This document shows positions 52,307-62,322 of a stretch of DNA of 64,000 bases, piece after piece; position 1 is the stretch's first letter, and each line of letters opens with the position of its first letter. The position numbers and the translations under genes are program-made. Below the pieces are notes generated by a model that had not been told where the DNA came from, did no database searches, and worked only from the letters and a program-made list of their open reading frames with translations. Origin of the DNA: Amycolatopsis albispora (GTDB lineage: Bacteria; Actinomycetota; Actinomycetes; Mycobacteriales; Pseudonocardiaceae); the NCBI RefSeq assembly GCF_003312875.1, contig NZ_CP015163.1, positions 4,278,001-4,342,000 on the forward strand, in the 5' to 3' direction.

Positions 52307-54151
52307 GTGCCTCAGCTGCGCTCCCGCACCACCACCCACGGCCGCAACGCCGCGGGCGCCCGTTCCCTGTGGCGTGCCACCGGGATGACCGACAGCGACT
52401 TCGGCAAGCCCATCGTCGCCATCGCCAACTCCTACACCCAGTTCGTGCCGGGGCACGTGCACCTCAAGAACCTCGGCGACATCGTGGCCGAGGCGGTGGC
52501 CGAAGCCGGTGGGGTGGCGCGCGAGTTCCACACCATCGCCGTCGACGACGGCATCGCCATGGGCCACAGCGGCATGCTCTACTCGCTGCCCTCGCGCGAG
52601 ATCATCGCCGACTCGGTGGAGTACATGGTCAACGCGCACCAGGCCGACGCGCTGGTGTGCATCTCCAACTGCGACAAGATCACCCCGGGCATGCTCAACG
52701 CCGCGATGCGGCTGAACATCCCGGTGGTCTTCGTCTCCGGTGGTCCGATGGAGGCGGGCAAGGCGGTGGTCGTCGGTGACGTGGTGCACCCGTCGTCCGA
52801 CCTGATCACCACCATTTCCGCGTCCGCGAACGCGGCGGTGGACGAGCAGGCGCTGGCCGAGGTCGAGCGCTCGGCCTGCCCGACCTGTGGTTCGTGCTCG
52901 GGCATGTTCACCGCGAACTCGATGAACTGCCTCACCGAGGCGCTCGGGCTTTCCTTGCCGGGCAACGGTTCCACGCTGGCCACGCACGCCGCGCGCCGCG
53001 AACTGTTCGCCGAGGCGGGCCGCACCGTGGTCGAGCTGTGCAAGCGCTGGTACGGCGAGGACGACGAGTCCGCGCTGCCGCGGTCGATCGCGAACAAGCA
53101 CGCGTTCGAGAACGCGATGGCGCTGGACATGGCGATGGGCGGCTCGACGAACACCGTGCTGCACATCCTCGCCGCCGCGCAGGAGGGCGAGATCGACTTC
53201 ACCATCGACGACATCGACGCGATCGGGCGGCGCGTGCCGTGCCTGTCGAAGGTGGCGCCGAACTCCGACTACCACATGGAGGACGTGCACCGCGCCGGTG
53301 GCATCCCGGCGATCCTCGGTGAGCTGTGGCGCGGTGGCCTGCTCCACGAGGACGTCACCTCGGTGCACACCCCGACGCTGGCCGAGTGGCTGTCCACTTG
53401 GGACATCCGCGCGGAGTCGCCGTCGGAGAGGGCGATCGAGCTGTACCACGCGGCGCCGGGCGGGGTGCGCACCACGGAGGCGTTCTCCACCTCGAACCGC
53501 TGGTCCTCTTTGGACACCGACGCGGCCGGCGGCTGCATCCGCGACGTCGAGCACGCCCACACCGCCGACGGCGGGCTGGCCATCCTGCGCGGCAACCTCG
53601 CCGAGAACGGCGCGGTGATCAAGTCTGCGGGCATCGACGAGTCGCTGTGGCGGTTCCAGGGCCCGGCTCGTGTGGTGGAGAGCCAGGAGGAGGCCGTTTC
53701 GGTCATCCTGGGCAAGCAGATCCAGCCCGGTGAGGTGCTGGTGGTGCGCTACGAGGGCCCCGCTGGCGGGCCCGGCATGCAGGAGATGCTGCACCCGACG
53801 GCGTTCCTGAAGGGCTCCGGCCTCGGCAAGAAGTGCGCGCTGATCACCGACGGGCGCTTCTCGGGTGGTTCGTCGGGCATCTCGGTGGGGCACATCTCCC
53901 CCGAGGCGGCCGCGGGCGGCACCATCGGCCTGGTCGAGAACGGCGACGAGATCCTGCTGGACGTGCGTGAGCGGCGGCTGGAACTGCTCGTCGACGACGC
54001 CGTGCTGGCGGAGCGGCGGGCGAAGATGGAGGCCAGCGAGCGGCCGTGGCAACCGGCGGAGCGGCAGCGGCCGGTCACCGGCGCGCTGCGGGCCTACGCC
54101 CGGATGGCCACCTCGGCCGACACCGGCGCCGTCCGCGACCCGAACAAGTAG
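52307..54151 (+). CDS. ilvD: dihydroxy-acid dehydratase
   Basis: 614 residues from GTG 52307 (GGAGGAG upstream). Iron-sulfur ligands in [16 protein letters not shown] (Cys122) and [19 protein letters not shown] (near 195); Mg-binding carbamylated Lys region downstream and C-terminal [20 protein letters not shown]. It dehydrates dihydroxyacids to 2-keto acids, the third step of Ile/Val synthesis, completing the ilvB-N-C-D set in this window. Confidence 0.97.
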   Translation: MPQLRSRTTTHGRNAAGARSLWRATGMTDSDFGKPIVAIANSYTQFVPGHVHLKNLGDIVAEAVAEAGGVAREFHTIAVDDGIAMGHSGMLYSLPSREIIADSVEYMVNAHQADALVCISNCDKITPGMLNAAMRLNIPVVFVSGGPMEAGKAVVVGDVVHPSSDLITTISASANAAVDEQALAEVERSACPTCGSCSGMFTANSMNCLTEALGLSLPGNGSTLATHAARRELFAEAGRTVVELCKRWYGEDDESALPRSIANKHAFENAMALDMAMGGSTNTVLHILAAAQEGEIDFTIDDIDAIGRRVPCLSKVAPNSDYHMEDVHRAGGIPAILGELWRGGLLHEDVTSVHTPTLAEWLSTWDIRAESPSERAIELYHAAPGGVRTTEAFSTSNRWSSLDTDAAGGCIRDVEHAHTADGGLAILRGNLAENGAVIKSAGIDESLWRFQGPARVVESQEEAVSVILGKQIQPGEVLVVRYEGPAGGPGMQEMLHPTAFLKGSGLGKKCALITDGRFSGGSSGISVGHISPEAAAGGTIGLVENGDEILLDVRERRLELLVDDAVLAERRAKMEASERPWQPAERQRPVTGALRAYARMATSADTGAVRDPNK

Positions 54152-54160
54152 GCCCCCGAC

Positions 54161-54213
54161 GTCACGAATGTGGCTTTCGAGACGTTCAACGTCCCGAAAG
54201 CCACATTCGTGAC
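54161..54213. repeat. full copy of the dispersed palindrome, between convergent genes
   Basis: 19-bp perfect outer arms at 54161-54179 and 54195-54213, then a mismatch and an inner GACGT/ACGTC stem around TCA. It starts 10 bp after ilvD and ends 8 bp before the convergent doxX stop, so it probably acts as a bidirectional terminator. Confidence 0.88.
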
Positions 54214-54220
54214 ACCCGCG

Positions 54221-54853
54221 TCAGCGGAACAGCGTGAGGACGAGCACCGAGGCGGCCGCCGCGATCAGCAGGCCGAAGATGGCGAACGGCATCGGCTTGC
54301 GCCGCCACGGGGTGTTCACGTCGAGCGCGATCCGGCCCGAGCCGGTGAACAGCACCGCCAGCGCGACCGTGGCGAGCAGCAGCTCGAACTCGAAGCCCTT
54401 GCCCGCCGCGCTGAAGAAGCCCCCGCTGAACTTGACGTAGACGATGCTCGCGGTCACCCCGAGCAGTGCCGACGCGCCGATCGGCGTGAACAGCCCCAGC
54501 ACCAGCAGCACCCCGCCGACCACCTCGCTCAGCGCGGTGATCCACGACAGCAGGGTGAACTGCCCGGTGAAGCCGAGCTGCTGCAGGTAGCCGGCGAAAC
54601 CGTCGATGCCCGGCCCGCCGAACGAGCCGAACAGCTTCTGCAGGCCGTGCGCGCCCATCGTGCCGCCCAGCACCAGGCGCAGCAGGAGCAGCCCGAAGTC
54701 CAGGCCGCCGTGCCAGCGGGTGGTGGTGTCCTTGGCCGGCTTGTCCTCGACCTCGTCGATCAGGCTGGTCTCCGCGGTGGAGTAGGCGCTGTCGTCGAAC
54801 AGGTTGCTGCCGCCGGTGCCGCTCGTCCGATAGTCGTCATCGTGAGTGCTCAC
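54221..54853 (-). CDS. DoxX-family membrane protein
   Basis: 210 residues from GTG 54853. An acidic Ser/Asp-rich cytoplasmic N-terminus (STHDDDYRTSGTGGSNLFDD) of about 60 residues precedes the DoxX core: LLLLRLVLGGTMGAHGLQKL, SWITALSEVVGGVLLVLGL, GASALLGVTASIVYVKFSGG and a last helix FAIFGLLIAAAASVLVLTL. Related mycobacterial DoxX proteins join superoxide/thiol defence complexes; here the role is open. Confidence 0.9.
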   Translation of the reverse strand: MSTHDDDYRTSGTGGSNLFDDSAYSTAETSLIDEVEDKPAKDTTTRWHGGLDFGLLLLRLVLGGTMGAHGLQKLFGSFGGPGIDGFAGYLQQLGFTGQFTLLSWITALSEVVGGVLLVLGLFTPIGASALLGVTASIVYVKFSGGFFSAAGKGFEFELLLATVALAVLFTGSGRIALDVNTPWRRKPMPFAIFGLLIAAAASVLVLTLFR

Positions 54854-54912
54854 GCGCGCAGGGTAAGGGATACGGCTGTCCAGCGCATGCCCTGCGGCCG
54901 AATTTCCGGTGT

Positions 54913-55821
54913 TCAGTACTCCCCATGCACCAGGTTGTCGGGCAGCTCCCCGCTCGCGTAACGCCCGATCTCGGCGGCCGCGACCGCGTACGACCGCCGC
55001 CGGGCGCCGCGCGCGGACCCGGCGACGTGCGGGGTCAGCAGCACGCCCGGCATGCTCCACAGTGGATGGTCGGACGGCAGTGGCTCCGGGTCGGTGACGT
55101 CGAGCGCGGCCCGCAGGCGGCCCTTGCCCAGCTCCGCGACCAGCGCGTCGGTGACCACGACCTGCCCGCGCGCGGCGTTGACCAGCACCGCGCCGTCACG
55201 CATCGACGCCAGGAAGTCCGCGTCGACCATGCCGCGGGTGCGCGAGGTCAGCGGCACCATCAGTACCACCACGTCGTGCTCGGGCAGCAGCGACGGCAGT
55301 TCCCCGACGCCGGAAACCCCTTCGCGGGCGGTCAGCCCGACCATGGTGACGTGCGTGTCGAACGGCTCCAGCCGCCGTCGCAGCTGCCTGCCGAGGTCAC
55401 CGGCGCCGACGATCAGCACCCGCTGCTCCTGCAGGGTGTCGGTGCTGTGCCGGTTCCACACCCGCGCGGCCTGGTCGGCGGCGAACTGGCCGAGTTCCCG
55501 GTAGATGGACAGCAGCGCGGCCACCACCCATTCGGCCGTGGCCCCGCCGTGCGCGCCGCGGCAGGTGGACAGCAGCACGTCCGAGGGCACCACCGGGATC
55601 CAGTCCTCGGCGCCGGCCGTGAGCAGCTGGATGAGCTTGAGCTTCGGCAGCTGGGGCAGCAGCTCGGGCGCCGAGCGGACCGGCCCGGGGACCAGGACCT
55701 CCGCTTCGGCGGCTTCCGGTGGCAGGGCCGAACCTGGCGTGTACCGCACGGGCTTCACCCCGGAAACGCGGGAAAGGGCGGTCACGCCGTCTTCGTCGGG
55801 CACGAGCACGATGAGCGGCAT
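54913..55821 (-). CDS. D-isomer-type 2-hydroxyacid dehydrogenase
   Basis: 302 residues from ATG 55821. NAD motif [20 protein letters not shown], catalytic Arg in LVNAARGQVVVTDAL, acid in LDVTDPEPLPSDHPLW and His in VLLTPHVAGSARGARR. It resembles the glyoxylate/hydroxypyruvate or phosphoglycerate-like reductases of unknown substrate. The upstream neighbour diverges. Confidence 0.92.
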   Translation of the reverse strand: MPLIVLVPDEDGVTALSRVSGVKPVRYTPGSALPPEAAEAEVLVPGPVRSAPELLPQLPKLKLIQLLTAGAEDWIPVVPSDVLLSTCRGAHGGATAEWVVAALLSIYRELGQFAADQAARVWNRHSTDTLQEQRVLIVGAGDLGRQLRRRLEPFDTHVTMVGLTAREGVSGVGELPSLLPEHDVVVLMVPLTSRTRGMVDADFLASMRDGAVLVNAARGQVVVTDALVAELGKGRLRAALDVTDPEPLPSDHPLWSMPGVLLTPHVAGSARGARRRSYAVAAAEIGRYASGELPDNLVHGEY

Positions 55822-55889
55822 GATCACCACGTTAGCCGGTCGTGGTGCTCACCCGAGGTTCACGGGCGGGCGCCTACCCTCTGGAGATC

Positions 55890-57089
55890 ATGCGCACCAG
55901 GTCACGGCGGATCGCCCACTGGCCGCTGGCCCCGCTGGCCTGCGGCATCCTGCTGCTGTCCGGCTGCGCCGACTTCGACGGCACGCCCACCGCGCAGGAC
56001 TGGAAGCCGGCGCCAGAGCTGACCCCGCAGGCGGGGCCGCAGCCGGAGCTGCCCGGCGCGGAAGGCACCAATCCCGGCACGCGGCCCCCGTCGACACCGC
56101 CGACCTCGGTGCCGCCGCCCCAGGGCTGCAAGGACTTCGACGAAGCGGTGATCGGTACCTGCATGGACACCGTCGCCGCGGTCACCGCGCTGCCCGGCGG
56201 TCAGTCCCCGGCGGCGCTGGCCGGTGAGCGCAAGAGCGGCCGGGTGTACCAGGTCGCTTCGGGCGCGGAGAAGGAGCAGTACGCCGAGCTGGCGGTGGAT
56301 TCGACCGGTGGTGGCGGGCTGACCGGGCTGGCGCTGTCCCCCAGTTTCGCCGAGGACCAGCTGGTCTTCGCCTACATCACCACGCCGACGGACAACCGCG
56401 TGGTGCGCTTCGCCAAGGGCCAGCAGCCGAAGCCGGTGCTCACCGGGATCCCGCGCGGCAGCAGCGGCAACCAGGGCGCGCTGACCAGCGACGGCAACGG
56501 CGCGCTGCTGGTGGCCACCGGCAACGCGGGCAATCCGGCGGCGTCGGCCGACCCGAACTCGCTGGCGGGCAAGGTGCTGCGCATCGACACCTCCGGGCAG
56601 CCGGCGCAGGGCAACCCGAACCCGTCGTCGGCGGTGCTGGCCAGCGGGCTGACCGCGCCGGGCGGCCTGTGCAAGTCGCCGGACGGGTCGCGGCTGTGGG
56701 TCACCGACCGCGCCGCCGACAAGGACCTGCTGCACCGCGTCACCCCGGGGCAGGCGCTGAACTCCCCGGCGTGGACCTGGCCGGACAAGCCCGGCGTGGC
56801 CGGCTGCGTGGACGGCACCAGCCTGATCATGGTGGCCACCTCGACCGCCGGGAACATGCAGAACCTGCCGATCGCCACGGACGGCTCGATCAGCGGCAAG
56901 CCGTCGGTGACCATGGACGGGCAGAACAACACCCGCACCTACGGGCGGCTGGCCGGGATGGAGCAGATCAGCGCGGAGCTGGCGGTGGCGGGCACGGTCA
57001 ACAAGGACGGCGGCGAGCCGGTGTCCAGCGACGACCGCGTGGTGCTCATCGTGATCCAGCCGAGCGCCGCCATCCCCGGCAAGGACTGA
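55890..57089 (+). CDS. lipoprotein with PQQ-dependent sugar dehydrogenase-like beta-propeller
   Basis: 399 residues from ATG 55890. Lipobox LLLSGC near residue 27 and a Pro-rich linker (TNPGTRPPSTPPTSVPPP). The propeller repeats (GGGGLTGLALSPSFAEDQLV, GNQGALTSDGNGALLVATGN, LAGKVLRIDTSGQPAQGNPN, TAPGGLCKSPDGSRLWVTDR) match the glucose/sorbosone dehydrogenase family. It sits on the outside of the membrane. The cofactor and sugar are unproven, and several catalytic residues could not be checked by eye. Confidence 0.85.
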   Translation: MRTRSRRIAHWPLAPLACGILLLSGCADFDGTPTAQDWKPAPELTPQAGPQPELPGAEGTNPGTRPPSTPPTSVPPPQGCKDFDEAVIGTCMDTVAAVTALPGGQSPAALAGERKSGRVYQVASGAEKEQYAELAVDSTGGGGLTGLALSPSFAEDQLVFAYITTPTDNRVVRFAKGQQPKPVLTGIPRGSSGNQGALTSDGNGALLVATGNAGNPAASADPNSLAGKVLRIDTSGQPAQGNPNPSSAVLASGLTAPGGLCKSPDGSRLWVTDRAADKDLLHRVTPGQALNSPAWTWPDKPGVAGCVDGTSLIMVATSTAGNMQNLPIATDGSISGKPSVTMDGQNNTRTYGRLAGMEQISAELAVAGTVNKDGGEPVSSDDRVVLIVIQPSAAIPGKD

Positions 57090-57106
57090 GCCGCCGCCCC
57101 GCGCCC

Positions 57107-57124
57107 CGAAAGCCACATTCGTGT
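57107..57124. repeat. half copy of the dispersed palindrome
   Basis: CGAAAGCCACATTCGTGT, a right arm only, in the 55-bp gap between two convergent genes. A GCCGCCCC / GGGGCGGC stem (57093-57100, 57128-57135) encloses it and probably terminates both genes. Confidence 0.75.
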
Positions 57125-57144
57125 CCAGGGGCGGCCCGCCTGGG

Positions 57145-57897
57145 TCAGGGCTGCGCGGCGCGGATGGCGTCCGGCACGGTGACACCGGGCAGTTCGTATT
57201 CGTCCCGTCGTCCGCACATGCCGTAACCACCGCGGCGTGACGGCGAAGCAGCCACCACGCGGGCCTGCGCCAGGTGGCTCGCGTCCCCGTCGAGCAGGGC
57301 TTTCAGTTGCGCGCCGGTGCGTTCGGCGGCGGCCAGCGCGCCTTCCTGCCAGATCGGCAGCCAGCGCTGCACCTTCGGCGCCACGATCGCCGCGGCCGCC
57401 CGGTGGAACTCGCGCATCGGGCCGTCGTCGCCGTCCAGCGCGGCTTCCCGCAGCACCAGGTATCCCTGAACAGCCAGGTCACGCCGCCGGCGCGCGGCCG
57501 CGTCCGCTTCGGGGCCTTCCTTCGCGGGCAGGGCGGCCGCCTCCGCGTACGCCGCCGGGTCGGCCAGCACCTCCGGCGGGAAGGTGAACACCGCGTCGCC
57601 CGCTTCGGGCAGGCCGCTGTTCTGCATCAGCACGGTGATCCGCAGGTTGTCCCGCTGGATCATCCGGTGCACGGTGCCGGGCGTGAACCAGACGATCGAG
57701 CCCGCTTCGAGGTCGTTTTCCTGGTAACCGTCGAGGGTCAGCGTCTGCACCGCGCCGACGCCGCCGGTGACCACGTACGCCTCGGTGCAGGTCAGGTGCA
57801 GGTGCGGGCTGCCGCCGCGCACGCCGTCCTCAGCCAGCCATTCGTAGCAGCTCAGATGCGAAACCCCGACCGCGCCGGGAAGCGGGACATGCGACAT
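57145..57897 (-). CDS. cupin-domain protein
   Basis: 250 residues. N-terminal cupin: SPHLHLTCTEAYVVTGGVGA (metal-binding HxH and Glu) and IVWFTPGTVHRMIQRDN with the second-motif His. The C-terminal half is helical and Ala-rich (LPAKEGPEADAAARRRRDLA, MREFHRAAAAIVAPKVQRWL). Probably a small-molecule isomerase/oxygenase or sensor; the substrate is unknown. Transcribed with the membrane protein upstream (24-nt gap). Confidence 0.87.
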   Translation of the reverse strand: MSHVPLPGAVGVSHLSCYEWLAEDGVRGGSPHLHLTCTEAYVVTGGVGAVQTLTLDGYQENDLEAGSIVWFTPGTVHRMIQRDNLRITVLMQNSGLPEAGDAVFTFPPEVLADPAAYAEAAALPAKEGPEADAAARRRRDLAVQGYLVLREAALDGDDGPMREFHRAAAAIVAPKVQRWLPIWQEGALAAAERTGAQLKALLDGDASHLAQARVVAASPSRRGGYGMCGRRDEYELPGVTVPDAIRAAQP

Positions 57898-57921
57898 CGC
57901 GCGTTCTCCTGCCAGCAGTTG

Positions 57922-58428
57922 CTACCGCCGCTTGGCCCGGTACTGAGCACGCGCGGCTCGGACGTCGAACACCGAGCCTGCCACGGAAGCCGCCGCCGCG
58001 GCCAGCCCCAGGAACCGGCCGACCGCCGGTTCGATCGCCACCCCGCCGGCGGCCAGCACACCGCGCTGGTCCTCGCTGAACAGCCAGTCGATCAGCCACC
58101 AGCCGAGCACCAGCAACAGCAGCGACAACGCGGCCACGATCAGCCACAGGTGCGGCAGCCCGTTCACCCTGGCCGCGCGCGACCGGCCGAACACCACCGC
58201 CGCGACGCCCGCCAGCAGCAGGAGGATCGGCGCGGCCCAGGCGAAGAAGCCCGAGTTCCACGCCGACCGCACCACGTCATCGGCGGGCAGGTCGCGCAAC
58301 GCCTCGGCAACCTCCGGATCGGCCGCGGTCAGCTCGGTCCAGGGCAAGAACATGGCGGCGAACGCCACGATCCCCGCCCCGAACCCCAGCCACTGCCACC
58401 AGGGAACTTGCCGAAGACTCAACAACAC
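57922..58428 (-). CDS. four-helix membrane protein
   Basis: 168 residues beginning MLLSLRQVPWWQWLGFGAGI. Hydrophobic segments at about 12-30, 64-81, 92-112 and a weaker one near 130-150. The first helix is followed by a long extracytoplasmic acidic loop (TELTAADPEVAEALRDLPAD). No recognised family. The gap 58429-58518 before the tandem hairpins contains no gene. Confidence 0.72.
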   Translation of the reverse strand: MLLSLRQVPWWQWLGFGAGIVAFAAMFLPWTELTAADPEVAEALRDLPADDVVRSAWNSGFFAWAAPILLLLAGVAAVVFGRSRAARVNGLPHLWLIVAALSLLLLVLGWWLIDWLFSEDQRGVLAAGGVAIEPAVGRFLGLAAAAASVAGSVFDVRAARAQYRAKRR

Positions 58429-58518
58429 CTACCTCCTCCGCGAGGTCGCGCCGGTCACCGAACCGGGGCGCGTCGGGCCGCCCAGCGGCACGGCGTGTCC
58501 CGGTTCGGTGACCGGCTC

Positions 58519-58598
58519 CACAGCGACCTCGCCGCCCCGCCGGAGGCGGGGCCAATGACACAGCGACCTCGCCGCCCCGCCGAAGGCGGGGCAATTAA
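58519..58598 (-). terminator. tandem terminator hairpins after gatB
   Basis: Two 40-bp direct repeats starting CACAGCGACCTC, each with a GCCCCGCC / GGCGGGGC hairpin (58534-58552 with loop GGA, 58574-58592 with loop GAA). The gatB stop (TTA at 58595-58597) lies inside the end of the second unit. Confidence 0.75.
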
Positions 58599-60097
58599 AC
58601 ACAGCGTTCCAGGACCAACTCGCGCACGCGCTTGGCGTCGGCCTGGCCCTTGGTTGCCTTCATCACGTCGCCGACGATCTTGCCCGCTGCCTGCACCTTG
58701 CCCCCGCGGATCTTCTCCGCGATGTCCGGGTTCGCCGCGAGCGCCTCGTCGACCGCCTTGTACAGCGCCGAATCGTCCGAGACGACCTTCAGGCCGCGCT
58801 TCTCCACGACCTCGTCGGGCTCACCTTCCCCGGCGAGCACCCCGTCGACCACCTCGCGCGCCAGCTTGTTGGTCAGCGTGCCCTCGCCGACCAGCGCGAT
58901 CACCCGCGCCACCTGCGCCGGGGTGATCGCCAGCTCGCCCAGCTCCACGCCGAGCTTGTTGGCCTGCTGCGTCAGGTACGAGACCCACCAGCCGCGCGCG
59001 TCGGCCGGGCTCGCGCCCTGGTCGACGGTGGCCGCGATCAGGTCGACCGCGCCCGCGTTGATCAGGTCGCGCAGTTCGGCGTCGGTCAGCTTCCACTCGG
59101 CCTGCACCCGCTTGCGCCGCTCCCACGGCAGCTCGGGCATGGTGCCGCGCAGCTCCTCGACCCACTCCCGCGAAGGCGCGATCGGCACCAGGTCGGGCTC
59201 CGGGAAGTACCGGTAGTCCTCGGCGGTTTCCTTGGTACGACCGGGCGACGTGGTGCCGTCGGCCTCCTGGAAGTGCCGCGTCTCCTGGGTGATCGAACCG
59301 CCGGCGACCAGGATCGCCGCCTGGCGCGTCATCTCGTACCGCACCGCGCGCTCGACGCTGCGCAGCGAGTTGACGTTCTTGGTCTCGGTGCGCGTGCCGA
59401 ATTCGGCCGCGTCCTTGGCCATCAGCGAAACGTTGGCGTCGCAGCGCAGCGAGCCCTGGTCCATGCGGACGTCGGATACGCCCAGCGCGCGCAGCAGGTC
59501 CCGCAGCGCGGTGACGTAGGCGCGGGCGACCTCGGGCGCGCGCGCCCCGGTGCCGGTGATCGGCTTGGTGACGATCTCGATCAGCGGCACCCCGGCGCGG
59601 TTGTAGTCGAGCAGGGAGTGCTCGGCGCCGTGGATCCGGCCGGTGGCACCACCGACGTGCAGCGACTTGCCGGTGTCCTCCTCCATGTGCGCGCGCTCGA
59701 TCTCGATGCGGACGACCTCACCGTCGTCGAGCGTGACGTCGAGGTGGCCGTCGAACGCGATCGGCTCGTCGTACTGCGAGGTCTGGAAGTTCTTCGGCAT
59801 GTCCGGGTAGAAGTAGTTCTTCCGCGCGAACCGGCACCACGGCGCGATCTCGCAGTTGAGCGCCAGCCCGATCCGGATCGCCGACTCCACCGCCAGCCCG
59901 TTGACCACCGGCAGCGCGCCGGGCAGGCCGAGGCAGGTCGGGCAGACGTGCGTGTTCGGCTCGCCGCCGAACCGGTTCTCGCAGCCGCAGAACATCTTGG
60001 TGTTCGTGGACAGCTCCACGTGCACCTCGAGGCCGAGCACCGGGTCGAACCGCTCGACGACCTCGGCGTAGTCCATGGTTTCCGCCACGGCCGTCAC
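58595..60097 (-). CDS. gatB: Asp/Glu-tRNA amidotransferase subunit B
   Basis: 500 residues from GTG 60097. GatB signature [20 protein letters not shown] with zinc ligands [12 protein letters not shown], kinase-like cradle [14 protein letters not shown], and the C-terminal YqeY tail (LANKL..., [20 protein letters not shown]). It activates Glu-tRNA-Gln or Asp-tRNA-Asn by phosphorylation and channels ammonia from GatA. Coupled (GTGA overlap) to the small membrane ORF, not directly to gatA. Confidence 0.97.
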   Translation of the reverse strand: MTAVAETMDYAEVVERFDPVLGLEVHVELSTNTKMFCGCENRFGGEPNTHVCPTCLGLPGALPVVNGLAVESAIRIGLALNCEIAPWCRFARKNYFYPDMPKNFQTSQYDEPIAFDGHLDVTLDDGEVVRIEIERAHMEEDTGKSLHVGGATGRIHGAEHSLLDYNRAGVPLIEIVTKPITGTGARAPEVARAYVTALRDLLRALGVSDVRMDQGSLRCDANVSLMAKDAAEFGTRTETKNVNSLRSVERAVRYEMTRQAAILVAGGSITQETRHFQEADGTTSPGRTKETAEDYRYFPEPDLVPIAPSREWVEELRGTMPELPWERRKRVQAEWKLTDAELRDLINAGAVDLIAATVDQGASPADARGWWVSYLTQQANKLGVELGELAITPAQVARVIALVGEGTLTNKLAREVVDGVLAGEGEPDEVVEKRGLKVVSDDSALYKAVDEALAANPDIAEKIRGGKVQAAGKIVGDVMKATKGQADAKRVRELVLERCV

Positions 60098-60294
60098 TTG
60101 TCCCCGCCCTTCCGCAGCGTGCGCACCGCCAGCAGGACACCGGTCACCGCGACCACCGCGCTGGCCAGCGCGTTGACCATGGTCAGCTTGTCCTTGTCCT
60201 CACGCGCCTTGCGCACGCCGGAGAACGCGCTGGTCGCGCTGGCGGCGGAGGTGCCGAGCGCGATCAGCCCGCGGATCTGGTTCTTCTTGCTCAT
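60094..60294 (-). CDS. small membrane protein inserted between gatA and gatB
   Basis: 66 residues from ATG 60294: [20 protein letters not shown], a basic central part ([12 protein letters not shown]) and a single transmembrane helix ([20 protein letters not shown]). Its start overlaps the gatA stop and its stop overlaps the gatB start, so translation of the three is coupled. Family unknown. It is not part of the known GatCAB complex; it may simply be a hitch-hiker, or help place the complex at the membrane. Confidence 0.78.
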   Translation of the reverse strand: MSKKNQIRGLIALGTSAASATSAFSGVRKAREDKDKLTMVNALASAVVAVTGVLLAVRTLRKGGDK

Positions 60295-61805
60295 TTCACT
60301 GCCTCCAGTTCCGGAACGCGGTGCACCAGCGGGCCGCCGGCCGCCGCGTCGCGCGCGACCTCGTACGCGGCGCCGACGCGGTAGAGCCGGTCGTCGGCCA
60401 GCGAAGGCGCCATGATCTGCAGCCCGACCGGCAGGCCGTCCTCTTCGGACAGTCCACTTGGGACGCTCATGGCGGCGTTGCCAGCCAGGTTCGACGGGAT
60501 CGTGCACAGGTCGGCCAGGTACATCGCCATCGGGTCGTCGGTGCGCTCGCCGATCTTGAACGCCGTCGTCGGCGTTGTCGGGCTGACCAGCACGTCCACC
60601 TGGTTGAACGCCGTCTCGAAGTCGCGGCTGATCAGCGTGCGGACCTTCTGCGCCGAGCCGTAGTACGCGTCGTAGTAACCGGCCGACAGCGCGTAGGTGC
60701 CGAGCATGATCCGGCGCTTGACCTCGGGACCGAACCCGGCCTCACGGGTCAGCGACATGACCTCCTCGGCGCTGTGCGTGCCGTCGTCGCCGACCCGCAG
60801 GCCGTACCGCATGGCGTCGAAGCGGGCCAGGTTCGAGGAGGCCTCGCTCGGCGCGATCAGGTAGTAGGCGGGCAGCGCCAGGGTGAAGTTCGGGCAGGAC
60901 ACCTCGACGACCTCGGCGCCCAGCTCCCGCAACTGCTCGACGGCCGCCTCGAAGGAGCGCAGCACACCCGACTGGTAGCCCTCGCCGGAGAACTCCTTCA
61001 CCACGCCGACGCGCACGCCCTTGAGGTCGCCGTTGAGGCCCTCGCGGGCCGCGGCCACCACCGGCGGCACCGGCGCGTTGATGGAGGTGGAGTCGAGCGG
61101 GTCGTGCCCGGCGATGACCTCGTGCAGCAGCGCCGCGTCGAGCACGGTGCGCGCACACGGACCGGCCTGGTCCAGCGAGGACGAGAACGCGACCAGCCCG
61201 TAGCGGGACACGCCGCCGTAGGTGGGCTTCACGCCGACCGTGCCGGTGACCGCGCCCGGCTGGCGGATCGAGCCGCCGGTGTCGGTGCCGATGGCCAGCG
61301 CCGCTTCGAACGCGGCGATCGAGGCCGACGAGCCGCCGCCGGAACCGCCGGGGATGCGGTCGTGCGCCCACGGGTTGCGGGTCGGGCCGAAGGCGGAGTT
61401 CTCGGTGGACGAGCCCATCGCGAACTCGTCCATGTTGGTCTTGCCGAGGATCACCACGCCCGCTTCGCGGAGCTTGCGGGTGACGGTGGCGTCGTACGGC
61501 GGGAGCCAGCCTTCGAGGGTGCGCGAACCGCAGGTGGTCGGCATGCCCTTGGTGGTCAGCACGTCCTTCAGCGCGAGCGGCACGCCGGCCAGCGGCGAGG
61601 CCTGGCGGCCCTCGGTGGCCTCGGCGTCCACCGCGCGGGCGGCGGCGAGCGCGCCCTCGGTGTCGACGTGCAGGAACGCGTGCAGCGAGCCGTCGACCTC
61701 GGCGATGCGGTCCAGGTGGGCCTGGGTGACCTCGACCGAGGAGACCTCGCGCGAGTGGATCTTGTCCGCCAGCTCGGCGGCGGTGAGCCTGGTCAGCTCG
61801 GACAT
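60291..61805 (-). CDS. gatA: Asp/Glu-tRNA amidotransferase subunit A (amidase)
   Basis: 504 residues. Amidase-signature catalytic triad Lys80 (GVPLALKDV), cis-Ser155 ([11 protein letters not shown]) and Ser179 ([18 protein letters not shown]). It releases ammonia from glutamine. Second gene of gatC-gatA-ORF-gatB; stop overlaps the small ORF start. Confidence 0.97.
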   Translation of the reverse strand: MSELTRLTAAELADKIHSREVSSVEVTQAHLDRIAEVDGSLHAFLHVDTEGALAAARAVDAEATEGRQASPLAGVPLALKDVLTTKGMPTTCGSRTLEGWLPPYDATVTRKLREAGVVILGKTNMDEFAMGSSTENSAFGPTRNPWAHDRIPGGSGGGSSASIAAFEAALAIGTDTGGSIRQPGAVTGTVGVKPTYGGVSRYGLVAFSSSLDQAGPCARTVLDAALLHEVIAGHDPLDSTSINAPVPPVVAAAREGLNGDLKGVRVGVVKEFSGEGYQSGVLRSFEAAVEQLRELGAEVVEVSCPNFTLALPAYYLIAPSEASSNLARFDAMRYGLRVGDDGTHSAEEVMSLTREAGFGPEVKRRIMLGTYALSAGYYDAYYGSAQKVRTLISRDFETAFNQVDVLVSPTTPTTAFKIGERTDDPMAMYLADLCTIPSNLAGNAAMSVPSGLSEEDGLPVGLQIMAPSLADDRLYRVGAAYEVARDAAAGGPLVHRVPELEAVK

Positions 61806-61807
61806 GC

Positions 61808-62104
61808 TTACTCCTCCCCCAGGATGCGCGGCACCCGGAACCGGCCGTCTTCGGCGGCGGGCGCGCCCGCCAGTGCCTGCTCCTGCGCGAGGCTGGGCCG
61901 GACTACGTCCTCGCGGAAGACGTTGGTCAGCGGCACGGCGTGCGAGGTGGGCGGAACATCCTGATCGGCGACGACGCCCACCTTGGCCACGGCGTCCAGG
62001 ATCTGGTCGAGCTGACCGGCGAAGGTGGCCAGCTCCTCGTCGGTGACGGCCAGCCTGGCGAGCTTGGCCAGGTGTGCGACCTCGTCGCGGGAAATGTTGG
62101 GCAC
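61808..62104 (-). CDS. gatC: Asp/Glu-tRNA amidotransferase subunit C
   Basis: 98 residues from GTG 62104 ([20 protein letters not shown]). Typical [12 protein letters not shown] and [20 protein letters not shown] motifs, ending [10 protein letters not shown]. It wraps GatA and GatB together. 2-nt gap to gatA. First gene of the operon; the 218-bp gap to the divergent ACT gene must hold the promoters, but none was read with confidence. Confidence 0.95.
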   Translation of the reverse strand: MPNISRDEVAHLAKLARLAVTDEELATFAGQLDQILDAVAKVGVVADQDVPPTSHAVPLTNVFREDVVRPSLAQEQALAGAPAAEDGRFRVPRILGEE

Positions 62105-62322
62105 GCGAGTGACTCTCCGTGGCTGATGCGGGTATGGCAGGTCGTTCTCCAAGGTCGTCAGTCTATGGTCAGTGGCCCGGGCGGCTCGACTGGGTTATCG
62201 GCACCCGTGGCGGTCCCGCGAGCCGGACGGCGAATCCCCATCGTCATCTCCGTCTGCCACAATCGGCGCCCGGCACCTGCGTGGACGGCGAGGCTCCGCG
62301 CCCGGCGTGAGAGGGGTTCGCT

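Noticed and set aside
58519..58598. Two 40-bp repeats as a CRISPR
   Set aside because: The units abut with no spacer and each is a terminator hairpin.
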